Below the pieces are notes generated by a model, which searched no databases, was not told where the DNA came from, and saw only the letters and a program-made list of their open reading frames with translations. A stretch of DNA of 64,000 bases from Sclerurus mexicanus (taxonomy: Eukaryota; Chordata; Aves; Passeriformes; Furnariidae). Position 1 is the first letter of the stretch; each line of letters starts with the position of its first letter. The stretch lies in the NCBI GenBank assembly GCA_013396755.1, contig VWZF01002523.1:1-64000 (forward strand). The letters are read 5' to 3'. The translations under genes and the position numbers were made by a program. This document shows, piece by piece, positions 1 to 18,517 of this stretch.

Positions 1-95
1 CGTGCTCCCCCGGGAGGGATGGCTCTGTCCTCCGGGCCGTGCCGCGGGGACGGAGCGTTTGTGACAAACGGCCCCGGCCCAACCTTTAGTTTGCG
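1..95. promoter_or_regulatory. GC-rich CpG island edge, probable GLRX2 promoter side
   Basis: The first ~90 bases are GC-rich with about ten CpG dinucleotides, then composition drops abruptly to AT-rich. The island lies just upstream of the first recognisable GLRX2 exon. In other vertebrates the GLRX2 promoter is shared head-to-head with CDC73, so the rest of the island and CDC73 would lie left of the window (inference). I could not identify a convincing first exon with a donor here. The mitochondrial presequence exon of the long GLRX2 isoform is probably further left. Confidence 0.5.
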
Positions 96-153
96 AACCA
101 CAGAATGTGATGTTTGTTTGAGTATTTGATTGTAATTTCTTTTCAGTTCTAGA

Positions 154-1458
154 ATGGGGAACAGTCAGTCTACTTCTGTAGGATTGTCTAATGATGCTGC
201 TGCGAACCAAATAAAGGTAACATTATTTATGCGGTTTTTACTTATTTTCAACATTTATAAAAGCCATGGTTACTTAAAACCTTTTCTTATTTATACAAAG
301 AAATACAGTAAATAGTTCTGCATGTTGAACCTGCTCTTATGTTTATTACCTTTAGTAAATCATGCTGGCAGCATTGTTTATCCACAGCCCTGGAACCTGA
401 TCTTCCTAGGCTGCACCCATTTTATGTTTCTTCAGACCTCTGCTTAGTAAATTGTTGTAGTCCAGTACAGGTCAAACACGGCTTCATAGGTGTCAGCAGT
501 AATCTTCCTGTATTTTTTACCATAACAGCAGATTTTTAACTCCTGTATTAGTTTTCATGATGTTCACTACTGCTGGAAATGCACTGGCGTAAAGCTCACT
601 GACTGAAGCTTTCCTTTGAACATACAGAACGTTATTTCCGAGAACTGCGTGGTGATTTTCTCTAAAACAACATGCCCATACTGCAAAATGGCAAAAGAGA
701 TTTTTGAGGATTTGAATGTGCATTACACAGCTGTGGAACTGGACAGGAATAAAAATGGGACGCAGTTCCAGGATATTCTTGAGCAGATGACAGGTGGCAG
801 GACCGTGAGTATATTCTACATGTAACATGCAAGAACTTGGGCTACACACATTCCTCTTGGGGTATGTCCATATCAATTTCTTCATCTTTTTGAGACAAGT
901 AAACTTTGGATACAAGCTGCTAAATTAAAGACAAGGTACTGCAGCAGGCTTCTGTACCCTCTCTTCCTCTAGACCTCCCCCGGCTATCCCTCAGAGTTGA
1001 TCTTTTCCGTACTGCTACTGAAATAATTGAAGTATCAAAGTAATTTTTCATTTGTATGTTTAATCCATTGTGTTTAACACTTGCCTTGTATTTTCTTTTT
1101 CTATCGTCTCACTTGACTCAATTATTGCAATTTATTACAAACACCCACACAGTGACTTCATCCCACTTTTGAGGGGCACACAAAGTTTCCCATCTCTCTG
1201 AATGGGAGGGAAATGTACAATATTATACATACATCTACAAGAACACATCTATTCTGTGTATTACAGTCCACATGGGCTTACTTAGATTTTTATCTTTTTT
1301 CCAGGAAGTGACTAATGCAATTTTTATTTCTTTGATAGGTCCCAAGGGTGTTTGTCAATGGGACTTTTGTTGGAGGTGCAACAGATACTAAAAAGCTTCA
1401 TGATGAAGGCAGACTGCTTCCTTTGGTTCATCAGTGTCAATCAAAAGCAAATTCCTGA
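154..1458 (+). CDS. GLRX2: Glutaredoxin 2 (short form, three coding exons)
   Basis: Dithiol glutaredoxin that reduces protein disulfides and glutathione mixed disulfides using GSH. Coding exons are 154-216, 628-804 and 1339-1458, all with GT-AG borders and phase-0 junctions, giving 119 residues. Recognised motifs are the N-terminus MGNSQS as in mouse Grx2, active site CPYC, the TVP cis-proline segment, and GGATDT of the GSH-binding loop. The two extra Grx2 cysteines (in ENCVV and VHQC) that form the second disulfide in human Grx2 are present. The exon bearing the ATG starts at 147 after a TTTCAG acceptor, and no in-frame stop lies between acceptor and ATG (codons TCT AGA). A longer mitochondrial form spliced from an upstream exon is therefore possible. 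The active site differs from mammalian Grx2, which has CSYC. It lies tail-to-tail with RO60, as in other vertebrates. Recognition is by motif and conserved position, and I am confident. Confidence 0.93.
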
Positions 1459-1835
1459 GCAGCCGTCCAGCTTAGCTTCATATTCCTTTGTATGAACAGA
1501 AGAATTTCAGGCAAATGCAAAAGATCACAAAGATACACAGCTGCACTCAACAACTTCAAACCATGGCCTTCTGAATCACACATCACTCTCTGACAGACTT
1601 TATGGACTCAGCAAATTACTTGAGTGTCCTTACTTCAGCTTTATCACCATCAAAAAGGTCATTAAAGAACATTATGTAACTCTCAGGGGCTCTAAGTGTG
1701 AGACAGTGATGTCATTTCATGACTCCTACATCCTGCTTCAGAGAAGTCTAGACACAGGAAGAATAATGTATGTTTTTCGCTGCACATTAATTTGCTTTCT
1801 AGCTTTGTTTCAATAAATGGTCAGTTGGATTTAAT
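1459..1835 (+). other. GLRX2: GLRX2 3' untranslated region with polyadenylation signal
   Basis: Sequence after the GLRX2 TGA holds no coding signal. A canonical AATAAA is at 1812-1817 and is followed by a T/G-rich stretch, so cleavage near 1830-1840 is likely. A second AATAAA is at 1988-1993 and could serve as a distal signal. Confidence 0.7.
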
Positions 1836-1839
1836 GGCT

Positions 1840-4800
1840 CCTTTAATTCTTCTCTGTCAAATTGTAATGAAGAAAGTATGAAGCAAAGCAAGTTTGTAGT
1901 CATTCTGGTGTGTGCATGTCTGCCTCTCACATTTCAGTGCCTGATCACTGAGCTCCCAAATTCTATGTCCACTTGAATAGAAAAGGGAATAAAGATTCTG
2001 GCAGCTTCAGAGGGGGAAGTAATGTCTTTCATCTCTACTCTGCATTACGAAGTATCCGTCTGTATAGTGCCATGCAGGAATTCTAGGGGAGCCAGACAGC
2101 TCACTGACACTTAACTGCAGCTACAAACTACAGTGTGACCAATCCAACAATATCATAAAACATAAGACCAAGTAAAATGGGGCTAATATGCATAGAGTTT
2201 ATTTAGTACTTAAATTCTACAGTCAGGAAGCAGTTTACTAGCCATTTTAACTTTCAGTTAAATGTCTAAAAGAAACAACTAAACTTCAATAGTTCAGTAC
2301 AATGTACATCCAAAGCCAGAACAGGCAATGCCAGGACTCTTGGTTATTTCCAGGAAGTCCATATGCAAGTAGAAAATTCTATTCCATTCTTCAGTAAAAG
2401 GGACCATTACACAACTAAAGGTGCACACATTAGAAGAAAAACATTAGTCAATTAATTTTTACTTGGTTTTTGTGAACTAGACTCCTGTTATTTCCATTGC
2501 TTTTAACACTGCGTGTACCTAAATACTTTTTTCCACTGAAGGGAAAAAAAGCATCACATTTATCTTCAACTCCAGATAGCTAGGACTGCAAGAGAGTCAT
2601 TTAAATTTGACAGCTTCATTTTTGTGATGCAGGTTTGAAACCACATCATTTATTGAAAGTCTTTAGTACAGAGTTGTCCGCACTGTGCATCTTTAGTGTG
2701 TAATGAGCTAATTAAAAACACTGACCTCATTATACTGTTATTGCCATTTACTGTATTTTGCACAGTCATCAACATAAACACACATGTGCATCTCTCCCTG
2801 AATTTATACTTAATAAAGCAATTTATTTTGCACATACAATTCTATAAGAATACCAAGTCCTCTTTTCCTCTGTGTAGAATTCTTCGGCCAGTTATGTATT
2901 TTCAGCAGTTTACCAATAATTTTGCCCCTGAAACCTAATAAACCCATCATGTAAAAATAATAACAAGAGTATGCAAAGGAATTTTTCAAAGATCTTTTCA
3001 TTTTGTTCCCCATATAGGGACTTGTTTTTTAAACAGTAGTCTAAAATAACCCTTTGAGTTCCAAGTTTCCAAAGTCCCAGGGCATTGTCACTTAAGGCAA
3101 TAGTCTATCCCAGCTGGAGAAAACATGCTGTGTGCCTGCAGATCCAAGTGAGTGCCCCTTTATTAAATAAGATATGTCTTAAGGCACCCAAAGGGTTAAC
3201 TATGATTCTTTTTAACCATATTAAGGCTCCCCATCCAAATAGTTTTTCATTAATTGTGTATAATTTCACAGAAAGTAGCAGCAAGACAGTGCCTTCACTA
3301 TTGGATGGCACAAAGCCGTGTTATGTTTAAGTTATTTAAACATGATATGGCAGTTAAAGTGTGGTTCTACTCTAGGGAAAAAAATCAAACAACAAAAATA
3401 AGGGACTCAAGAATAGTCATTAAAAATTTCCATAATTTTTGCCTGGCATTTGTCTCCAGGACAAAGCAGTTTATCTTAAAATATGCTTGCCCTGGGATCT
3501 GAATATTAAAAGTTATCCACTAAAAGATATGGATACCTGCTCATCCAGCTTAAATCACAGGCTTCTAAGAAGTGTGAGAAGCTGGAAACAAACACTGAGT
3601 TTTTTTAACCAAGCTGACAGAGCTGTGAATGTGCCCATCTATTGCTTTTTTATACAGAATTCTTTTTAAAGAGTAGAACTGCACTTTCATAGGAGAATGA
3701 AAAGACATTTTATTGGTAACTAGTTGTGCTTAACTCTTAAGAAGCTGGTTAACATTAGGAAAACAGCTATTTATATTCATTATTTGTTAATGAAGCATTT
3801 GTAAAAGTTCTCAACATACCACATATATAAGCACATATATATATATTTCAACTTAAAAGTCAGAATGCAGTAATACCTAAAGAAACCACGCTTTAAGTAT
3901 CAAAATTATAAATCCAAATATGTAAGCACACATATTTAAAGACACTAAACCTTCTGCTGGAATTAGCTAATCTTACAGGTTATCTCTCAGAGCAGCACAT
4001 ACATAATACACTGTCCTAGTTAGTGTTTTACCTTTCCCCCCAGAACTCTTCCTCAGCAATTGCTACACAATACTTGTCATTGTAACATGAAATCTCTACC
4101 AGTCCAGCAAGAAAAATCTTTAAAACAGCTTCCTTACAGCACATCTGTGCCCTGCAAACCACTGCAGATAGCAAAATAAACCTATAAACTGATGAAGTTT
4201 CAGAGAAAGTGAAGATGAAAAGCACAAGCAAGACAAATGATTCTTTGCTTAGGTTTACTTCTACAGCCTAGTCTTTGAAGACTCTCTAGGCAATACTGCA
4301 AAGAAGCTGCCCTTTTACGGAGAATGTTAATTTAAATGTTTCCCTAATTCTGCATGTGACAGCAGCTTGATAATACGTAACAGAATGGAGTTTCCAACCA
4401 CAGCACTAATTCTAGAAAAAAGCTTTAATTTGAAAAGCCAATTGTAAGAGGATACTTTGCAAAAATAAAGCCATTCACAGGTAGATGTTGGATTTTTGTA
4501 AATAAAAGAAGTATACTTTTGTCACTGACTTTTACCAATAATCTGATACATACAGCAAATTGAATATTTTGTAAAAGATTTATATAATTAAAGAAAAAAT
4601 GTATCCACTCTTTCAAAAATTAAAATAAATACTATGACATCAGTTCTGGTGTAAGTAGCTAAGCGCTCGATGACAGCAAGAAGGCAGAAGAACAGAGGCA
4701 AAAACACAAAAAGGAATGGATGAGAGCTCATGAAAAAGATTCAAGTATAGGCCTGAGGTGACGAAGAGACGGGAAAGGAGAAAAAACAGCATTAACAGAA

Positions 4801-7800
4801 AAAAGGAAGGGAAAAGCAAAAAACTACTAGAAGAAAAAAACAAATGGAACCAAAACTAAAGCTTCTGTTACAGCAGCCGGGAGTCAGGTGCGTGGTTCAG
4901 CAGCACAGCATCTCGCAATTCACAACAATATTCTCAGAGTGTTTTTACAGAAAGCCATTATTAAAATAGACTTCCAAAACTGCTGGTGTTTTTTTTAAGC
5001 CAAGAATATGTACTTTGTTGAATAGCCTTTTAAAGCCATACCCATTTATGGGCACCAGTTAAACAACACTGCAAAAGAACAACATGAGCCCTCCTTATGA
5101 TTTAACAGAGAGGTTTAGCAGTGGTTTTAAGCAGCAAGGTATTTTAGGGCCAGTTATTAGTTAGCCTTCACACAGTCTATATTTAGACTGGCCCTTCTGA
5201 CTTCAGAGCTACACCTCCTTCTAGACTTCTCTTTTTTTAAACACAGAGGAATGTAGGTAAAGTCCCACTACTTTGCCTGTAATCTAGTTCTACAAGCATC
5301 CCAAACTCTCCTACTTCTTGGTCCAGGTTTAAAATTCCTGACGTGAAATTCTATTTCTTGGCAAAATTATTGTCTTTATTGACTTCGTCACACAATGCTG
5401 ATGTACACATTGCATCATTTTTAAAATATCTTGAGTGCCTTCTGCCCTCTCCACATTCTTGATCGTGCCCCTTCCCTGAAGAACCCCGGCATTTGATGTT
5501 TGCTCCTTACAGCTCTTCGTACAGAAGAATGTTTTACCTCTGCTGTGCTTCCAACCATTACAACCTTATCTTTTTCTTTAAGCTAAAGTGCCTGACTATT
5601 ATATCCTCAGACATAATACTTGGGAATTGTTAAGGGGGTCACAGTGAAATATAAGACAAACTGAAACCTGTCAATTCTGTCAGATATCACGAAACCAGCA
5701 CTTACCCGTTCTACAGCTGCACTCTGCATTTAGACTTGCTTTTAATCGATATTTTGAACAAAATTAACTAGCTTTAAACTTCTCCCTGTTCAATTTTTAC
5801 TGATGAACTGCATTGCACAATTATAGCACCATCTTTGCTTTTTTAGCCAAGTGTTTCTCCAATGCAAACACCACTATTCATTTCGAAGAGTTCTTGTCTC
5901 CTCTTTGGTGAAAAGGTAGGTCATTTATTGTACACTGAACTGATGCTTAAGCTTAGCAACACTGTCTTAGCTCACTTTTTTATTATTTTTGAAGCATTAC
6001 AGTAACTATTGCCTCTTTACATGTCCAGATACTGGTTTGAAAATTACCAGTTTAATAGCTAAAGACTAAGATCAGGACAAATTTATGTTATGGCAAATGA
6101 GTCATGCTGTCCCCTAAGATTCAGTTTATGGGCAGATAAAGAACAGCCTATGGGAAAGGAATATGCAGCAGCATTCTTCTATACCCTTTACTGGAAAATA
6201 ATAAAAAACCCAGAAAGAAAACCGTAGGAACAAAGGTCACACTATAAAGTTTCAGTTATCAGCATTTACTACTTCAGTTTCCCCTCCTGTGCAAATCTTA
6301 AGGGAGGAGCAGATGACAATGTGGTCTCACCAGTGCTAGTTTTATATTCCCTAACCAAACCACTTAGAATATTCTATTTCTAATAAATTTTTTTTTGTAC
6401 AGAGATACTATAAATATTTAGGAGTGTATTATGTACCCCAGTATGGATGACTATCTTTTATCGTGGGTCAGAACTATCCAGTGTCAATAGATATAGGGAG
6501 CTACAATTTCAATCAGTTCTACTGAAAAGAACTTACACACTCCAGTTCAAGGAATCGTATTTTAAACTGGACTGCTTTCAAAGATGCAACACCACTATAA
6601 CCATTCAATCAATCTGTTAGTAACTATTCTAGTCTTTTATTTGCAGTATTTACCTGAAAATTACTTGAAACACCTGTTTCAGTTTTTATTTTATAATTAG
6701 TCCAAAATATTTCCTATTACTTCACAAATACTACTCCAAGTAAGAAAAAGTACTTGCAAAAGATACTCATCTATGAGTTATTTTCAACATCTCTAGCTTA
6801 GAGGAAACACCTAATCAGATGTTTGACTATTGTGTAATTTAAAACACATTACTACCAAAACCAACCCCAAAACATCAGTGCATTTACTTGAAATAATTAA
6901 CACCTATTGAGCAAATGAGTTTACTCCCCATATTCATATGGTGTTTTGCTTAGACACTAAAAATCGTATGCAATTTTTCACAAGAAATGGCTAATTTTCT
7001 TTTTCGAACTCAAAGTGCTATGTCTCCACTTTTGTAGGAACAGCTTTTTACCTCAATGTCACCTGACGAGCTGGTGGCAGTCCTGCATTCTCCAGGCTTT
7101 CTGTGAGAGCTGTACTGTAAGAGCAGTGGTAATTCAGAAGTAACTACAGTTACGTTCACTGAAAGGTAACACTCCTCCCCATCAGTTCTTTAAGCCCTGA
7201 TTTTAACGTCAGAAAAGGCCTCCCTCACTAGCTGGGTTTGTTCATTAGGGGAGAGTGTAAGGAAAGTAGCAGAATATCTTCAGTAACATGGAACGTCTCA
7301 TTTTAGCACCAAAAGATACCCGCGCTACAGAACGCGAGCTTGGAATTTATAATACATATGAGGCAAAAAGAAAAGTGTTACTAGTATCAAAAGTATAATA
7401 TGAACTTCAATTTTACGTTTAAAAGCTTAGGGTTTAGGCAGAAAAATATGGTCGTCCATGTTATTTACCACAACGGGTAAATGCATTATTTTTATAAATC
7501 ATAAGTATTTTCAAATTAACATCAAAGTCACTGTTTAAAACAGCCAGCATTAGCATAAGAGGCTGACATACACGTTTTAGAGGAAGTTGTAAAAGCATCA
7601 CGAAAAAACCTTTTTAATCTTTTAAGACTGATCTAATAAAGAGATCTTTTAACTTCCCCCCTATACACACATATATAAAACACACAGAGAATTAAATACA
7701 TATACACATGAATTGCTACCAATTCCTGTTTCAAAGCAGTAAGATACTCACTTTCTTCTTGTTTACTTACATTCTTACTATCAGACTAAAAATTAAAAAA

Positions 7801-8862
7801 AAAATAATAAAAAGAATCCAGTTTCAGTCACTTCCTAAACAAGATTTTGTGAACATGAAGGATGCAACTGTACAGCTCATAAAAGTTTTTAAGAATTGGT
7901 CACTATAAACTGGAGGTAGTTTTGAAATATGTTAGCTTGAATTAATTTATGAAACCAGAAGTAGCATTAATCTACAAAAATATTTAAAAAAATGAAATAC
8001 TCTCCTGTTAGGAAGATTGTTCCTGTATCACTGAATACATTCTTTTGGAAAAAAAAAAAAAAGGTAGCTTATGGTTTCTGGTTGTTCCCACTCAGCTTTG
8101 GAGAGCAGGCCAAGACACATGCACTTGTTGATCTCTCGCTGAAAGTGTGCTGATGCTTCCTGAAGTTGTAACATGGACTGAATGTGGCATCCCATTCATT
8201 TCCAAGGTCTTTTTCTACTAAAAACAGTTTTTAGAACTTTCTGCAAAGCATATTAATTCTAAAATAGTGCTTCTGAAATGGTATTGTGAAGAAACTGCCC
8301 CTCAAATTCATCTAAAGAGATATTTTCTCCTGAAAACCCAGATGATAGTCTAGATAGAAAAAGACTGGCATGAGCTTTTCCACTTTCATTTTTACCAGTA
8401 TAAAATTTCCCTGGGTAACTTTTATACTGTATCACAGTCACATGGTCTCAATATGTACCAGAAAATACTTCTTTTGTAGGTTTTAACTGTAACTATGGAA
8501 ACTGTTGAACCTTAGTAATGCTTAAAATACAAAGATTTAAAAAAGCCCAAAGAAAAGTCCCTCTCAACAAAGTTGCTGTTAAACTGACATTATTAAAAAT
8601 ACTAAACCCATTTTTTTCCAGCCCCATTCTAAAAGTAATTCATCAATTTATTCTTGCAAACAAGCATTCCACAGCAACAGGGGAGGGGGAAATTAAAAAT
8701 CTCTCAGTATTTATAATCTATTATAAGAGAAATTAAATTATGCATACCCTGTAGCCACTTTTAGCAAACTTCCCACTGTTATTTTAAATTGTGTGCAACA
8801 CGAAAAAGGAGAAGAGATTTCTCATCTGCTTTGCTTGTTTTCCCCTCACAAAAAGGTAACAA
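1840..8862. other. AT-rich intergenic spacer between GLRX2 and RO60
   Basis: I see no gene in these ~7 kb. All open frames are short, lack flanking splice signals that make sense, and resemble no family I know. The stretch holds simple-sequence patches only: alternating TA/CA near 3820-3847, a purine-rich block near 4640-4860, CA/TA-rich sequence near 7664-7690 and an A run at 8049-8061. It could contain old unrecognised repeats or regulatory elements, but nothing in it supports a call. Confidence 0.5.
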
Positions 8863-10391
8863 AGAATCACAGAATCATTAAGGTTGGAACAGAGCTCTTA
8901 GATCACCGAGTCCAACCTTCAGCCTAACACTGCCACATCTAGGGCTGAGCCGCGCCCCTAAGCACCACATCCACCAGTCTGGTGAACGCTGCCAGAGATG
9001 AGGATTCACCCACTTCCTGGCACTCCTGGGCAACCTCTTCCAGTGCTTGACTGGACACAGTAAAGATACTAAACAGGACTGGTGCCCATAATGATCCCTG
9101 GGGGACACGAGCATCTGGCCACCAGCTGGATGTGACTCCATTCACCACCAGGTGAGGCAGAACCTGCCTTTCCAAACCCATGCTGGCCGGACCCGATTCC
9201 CTGGCTGTCCTGCACGTGCTGTGTGATCAGGATGATCTGTTCCATAACCTGCCCCGGCACCAAGGTCAGGCTGACAGGCCTGTAGTTTCCAGGATCCTCC
9301 TTCGGGCCCTTCTGCCAGATGGGTGTCACAGTGGTCATCCGGGACCTCCCCGGTGAGCCAGGACTGGGGATCGATGATGGAGAGTGGCTTGGCAAGCTCC
9401 CTCAGCACCCTTGGGTGGATTCCATCCAGTCCCATAGACCTGTGCTTGTTTTAATTGGAGCAGCAAGTCACTGTTTCCTCCTGGATAATGGGGACTTCAT
9501 TCTGCACCCAGTCTCTGCCACCCAGCTCAGGGGCGGGGTACCCTGAGGACAACTGATCTGACTATTGAAGACTGAGCCAAAGAAAGCATTAGGTACCTCG
9601 GCCTTTTCCTCATCCTTTGTGGTAACGCTTCCCACCACGTGCAATAAAAGATGGAGATTCTTCTTGGCTCTCTTTTTGTTGCTAATGCATTTGTAAAAAC
9701 ATTTTTTGTTATCTCTTATGCCAGTGGCCAAAATAATTTCTAGCTGGCCTTTTCACCTTTCTAACTTTCTTCCTGCACAACCTAATGACACTCCTGTAGT
9801 CCTCGTGAACTGCCTGTCCCTTCTTCCAAAAGTCTTTTTCCCTTGAGTTACAGTGAAAGCTCCCTGCTCATCCAGGTCAGTCTTCTTCCCCACCAACTCG
9901 TCTTCTGGCAAATGAGGATGGTCTGTCCTCACACCTTTAAGATTCTTGAAGAATGTCCAGCATTTTTGGATGCCTCTTCCTTCAGGATTGTTTCCCAAGG
10001 GACTCTCTCAACCCACGTCCTAAACAGGTCAAAGTCTGTCCTCTGGAAACCCAAGGCAGAGGTTTTGCTGACCCCCTTCCTCACTTCTCCAAGAACCAAA
10101 GGCTCTCTCATTTCACAACTGCTGTGCCCAACATGGTCTCCCATCACCACATTGCCCACCAGTCCTTCTCTGTTCACAAACAGCAGGCCCAACAGGGCAT
10201 CCTCCCTGGTTGGCTCCCTCACCAGCTGTGTCAGGAAGTTCTGTTCCACACACTCCAGGAACCTCCCAGACTGTTTCCCCTCCCCTGTGTTGTATTTCTG
10301 GCAGTCACCTGCTAAGCTGAAGTCGTCCCTGAGAACAAGGTCTAGTGATCACAAGACTTCTCCCAGCTGCTTGTGGAATGTTTCATCTGCC
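8863..10391 (-). mobile_element. CR1 LINE fragment, 5'-truncated with internal deletions
   Basis: Read on the minus strand, this is the CR1 non-LTR retrotransposon ORF2. Pieces occur in the order expected for the endonuclease-to-RT linker and RT: NFLTQLVREPTRE near 10240, RDNKKCFYKCISNKKRAK near 9720, EEKAEVPNAFFGSVFNS near 9600, GIHPRVLRELAKPLSII near 9420, KEDPGNYRPVSLT near 9300 and VPQGS..APVLF near 9100. Frames change repeatedly and stops are present, so it is dead. Two internal deletions are visible: one near 9165-9180 (between the QHGF block and VVNGV) and one near 9055 (everything from after VPQGS, including the catalytic FADD box, to the 3' tail). The 3' end at 8863 has the CR1-type AGAATCACAGAATC terminus. 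The 5' end abuts TOGARAM1-like sequence. Confidence 0.92.
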
Positions 10392-11640
10392 AGAGGAGCT
10401 CGCTGCAGAGCTGTTCCCACATGCTGGCCAGCAGCAGCTGCTGGAGGAGTCTGCAGGGAGGCAAGGGCAGAGCACCACTGCTCCCAATCCAGCCCAGCCT
10501 CAAGTCCAGGCTGTTGACCCTGGAGCTGCAGGCTCACCTGCTGGACTAGGAGGACTACAAGAACTGCATGTAAAGCCACGGAGGAGCTGAACAGGGCGGT
10601 TGGAGGTGCCAGCCAGGCGGCAGTCACTTTCATGCCTGCCCTTAGCCTCCTGGGGCTCAACAGCTTCCTTTACACCCTCCTGAACCACTTCAAGGCAGTG
10701 CTCAGGGCACTGGAAGTGATACATCTGCTGGCCTGGGTGACCAGGTCCAGGCCTTCCTGGCACCACTGCTCTCTGCTGCTGCTGAAGTCCTGGGGTCAAG
10801 AAGCTGGCCATCCGGCAGGAGTACAACCCACTGTTCCTGCAGCTGATGAAGGCAGCGTGTCCTCAGCAGGTGCTGGGCCTGCTGCTGTGGTGGAGTGCCT
10901 GCAGCACAACAGCTCCGAAGTCCACAAGGAGGTGGTCAACATCATGGCCCTCTTCATTTACCCTAGTGAGGAGCTGGACTTGGCCAAGCTGGTGTTTGGG
11001 CTGACTCCAGCAGTGGACAGCAAGCACAGGGTCTGGCATGATGACGTGGAAACGTTTGCTGTGATGGCATCTTCCACAGGCCCAAGCAAAACCACTCTTC
11101 TCTACAAGGCAGTGGATGCTGTGGAACCTGAGGACAACAGGGATGGGAGCAATGCACATGGTGCAGGCTAGTCTGGCCAGGCAGACCTTGCTGAAGCTAG
11201 TGGGCCAAGGGTTTGTACAGTACACTGTGTCCTTGCCATCATCTGGTTATAACAGGGGGTCCTGTTTACCCCCTGGAGCAGATACAGACTGAATGTTGAT
11301 GGGCCCCAGGACTCAGAGCACACCCGGTTACTGTGGATATCACTCAAGGGATGATGTTCTGTCAAACTTCAGCTCACACGATGCCTAGGCTGAGTCAGGA
11401 ACAAGTCCAAGAAAACTCTCGAGTGCATGTATAGGAAGAAACAAACTGCCTTGGGAAAAATAAGCATGCTGGAGTCCAGGAAGGTGGTTCAAGATTCAAG
11501 ATGTCTTTCCCAAAGGGTGCAGAGCAGGGTTGCCACGTTGCTGCAGGATTCTCAAGGGCGATCTGATTAAACCGACAGGCATAACCAGGAGTGTCCGAAC
11601 TGCGCAGGGTGTTCCTGTACGGCGCCAAGTCCAGGTGTGA
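10387..11640 (+). pseudogene. TOGARAM1: Broken copy of part of TOGARAM1 (TOG-array protein)
   Basis: Translations of the plus strand, taken across several frames, match the second TOG region and following linker of TOGARAM1 (FAM179B/Crescerin), a ciliary microtubule-binding protein. Recognised stretches include LLD-stop-EDYKN near 10540, AIRQEYNPLFLQLMK near 10810, VHKEVVNI..YPSEELDL near 10930, LARQTL..GQGFVQYTV near 11175-11230, RTQS near 11313 and RNKLPWE near 11440. The copy is non-functional: stop TAG at 10547-10549, TGA where a conserved Trp is expected near 11290, further stops near 11385 and 11460, and frame changes near 10570, 10737, 10798, 10888 and 11155. No introns were detected. 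I could not see a poly(A) tail or target duplication, so retrocopy and DNA-level duplication of a large exon both remain possible. The family call rests on remembered motifs and is fairly strong. Confidence 0.72.
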
Positions 11641-11955
11641 CGGTGGTGACACGTGGTGCCACCCCCACTGGCAGAGGGATCACTGGCTACTGAGAGTTAG
11701 TTTGACACTAGAGATGCAAGTGCTGAGTTTCTCTTAATTTGTTAGACTTGCACGAGACCATAGTTATGTTCAACCTTACAAATACCTTAGTGAGAAGCTC
11801 TAGTTGGAGATGCTTGAACTGCCATCACCTCACGTAACATTCTGATACGTATATAATACGACATATTCTAATAAAAGTATATTTGGCTGGGAGTTCCCAG
11901 GGTGAAGTCTGTTGCCAGCAATGGACCCACTGGGAAGAGCACATGCCTAGAAAAA
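11641..11955. other. Probable RO60 3' untranslated region
   Basis: On the minus strand this follows the RO60 stop codon. No coding signal is seen. No AATAAA or ATTAAA hexamer is present on the minus strand here. The nearest hexamer is a variant AATATA (plus-strand TATATT at 11878-11883). Where RO60 transcripts end is therefore unclear. Confidence 0.4.
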
Positions 11956-18497
<6,542 letters not shown>

Positions 18498-18517
18498 GGT
18501 TTACAGTCCCAAGAGGG

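Noticed and set aside
517..915. 132-codon minus-strand open frame over GLRX2 exon 2
   Set aside because: It is antisense to the well-supported GLRX2 exon 628-804; its openness is a shadow of the real coding frame.
9843..10517. 224-codon plus-strand open frame
   Set aside because: It runs antisense to the CR1 ORF2 remnant and into the TOGARAM1 fragment in a wrong frame; no protein of its own is recognisable.
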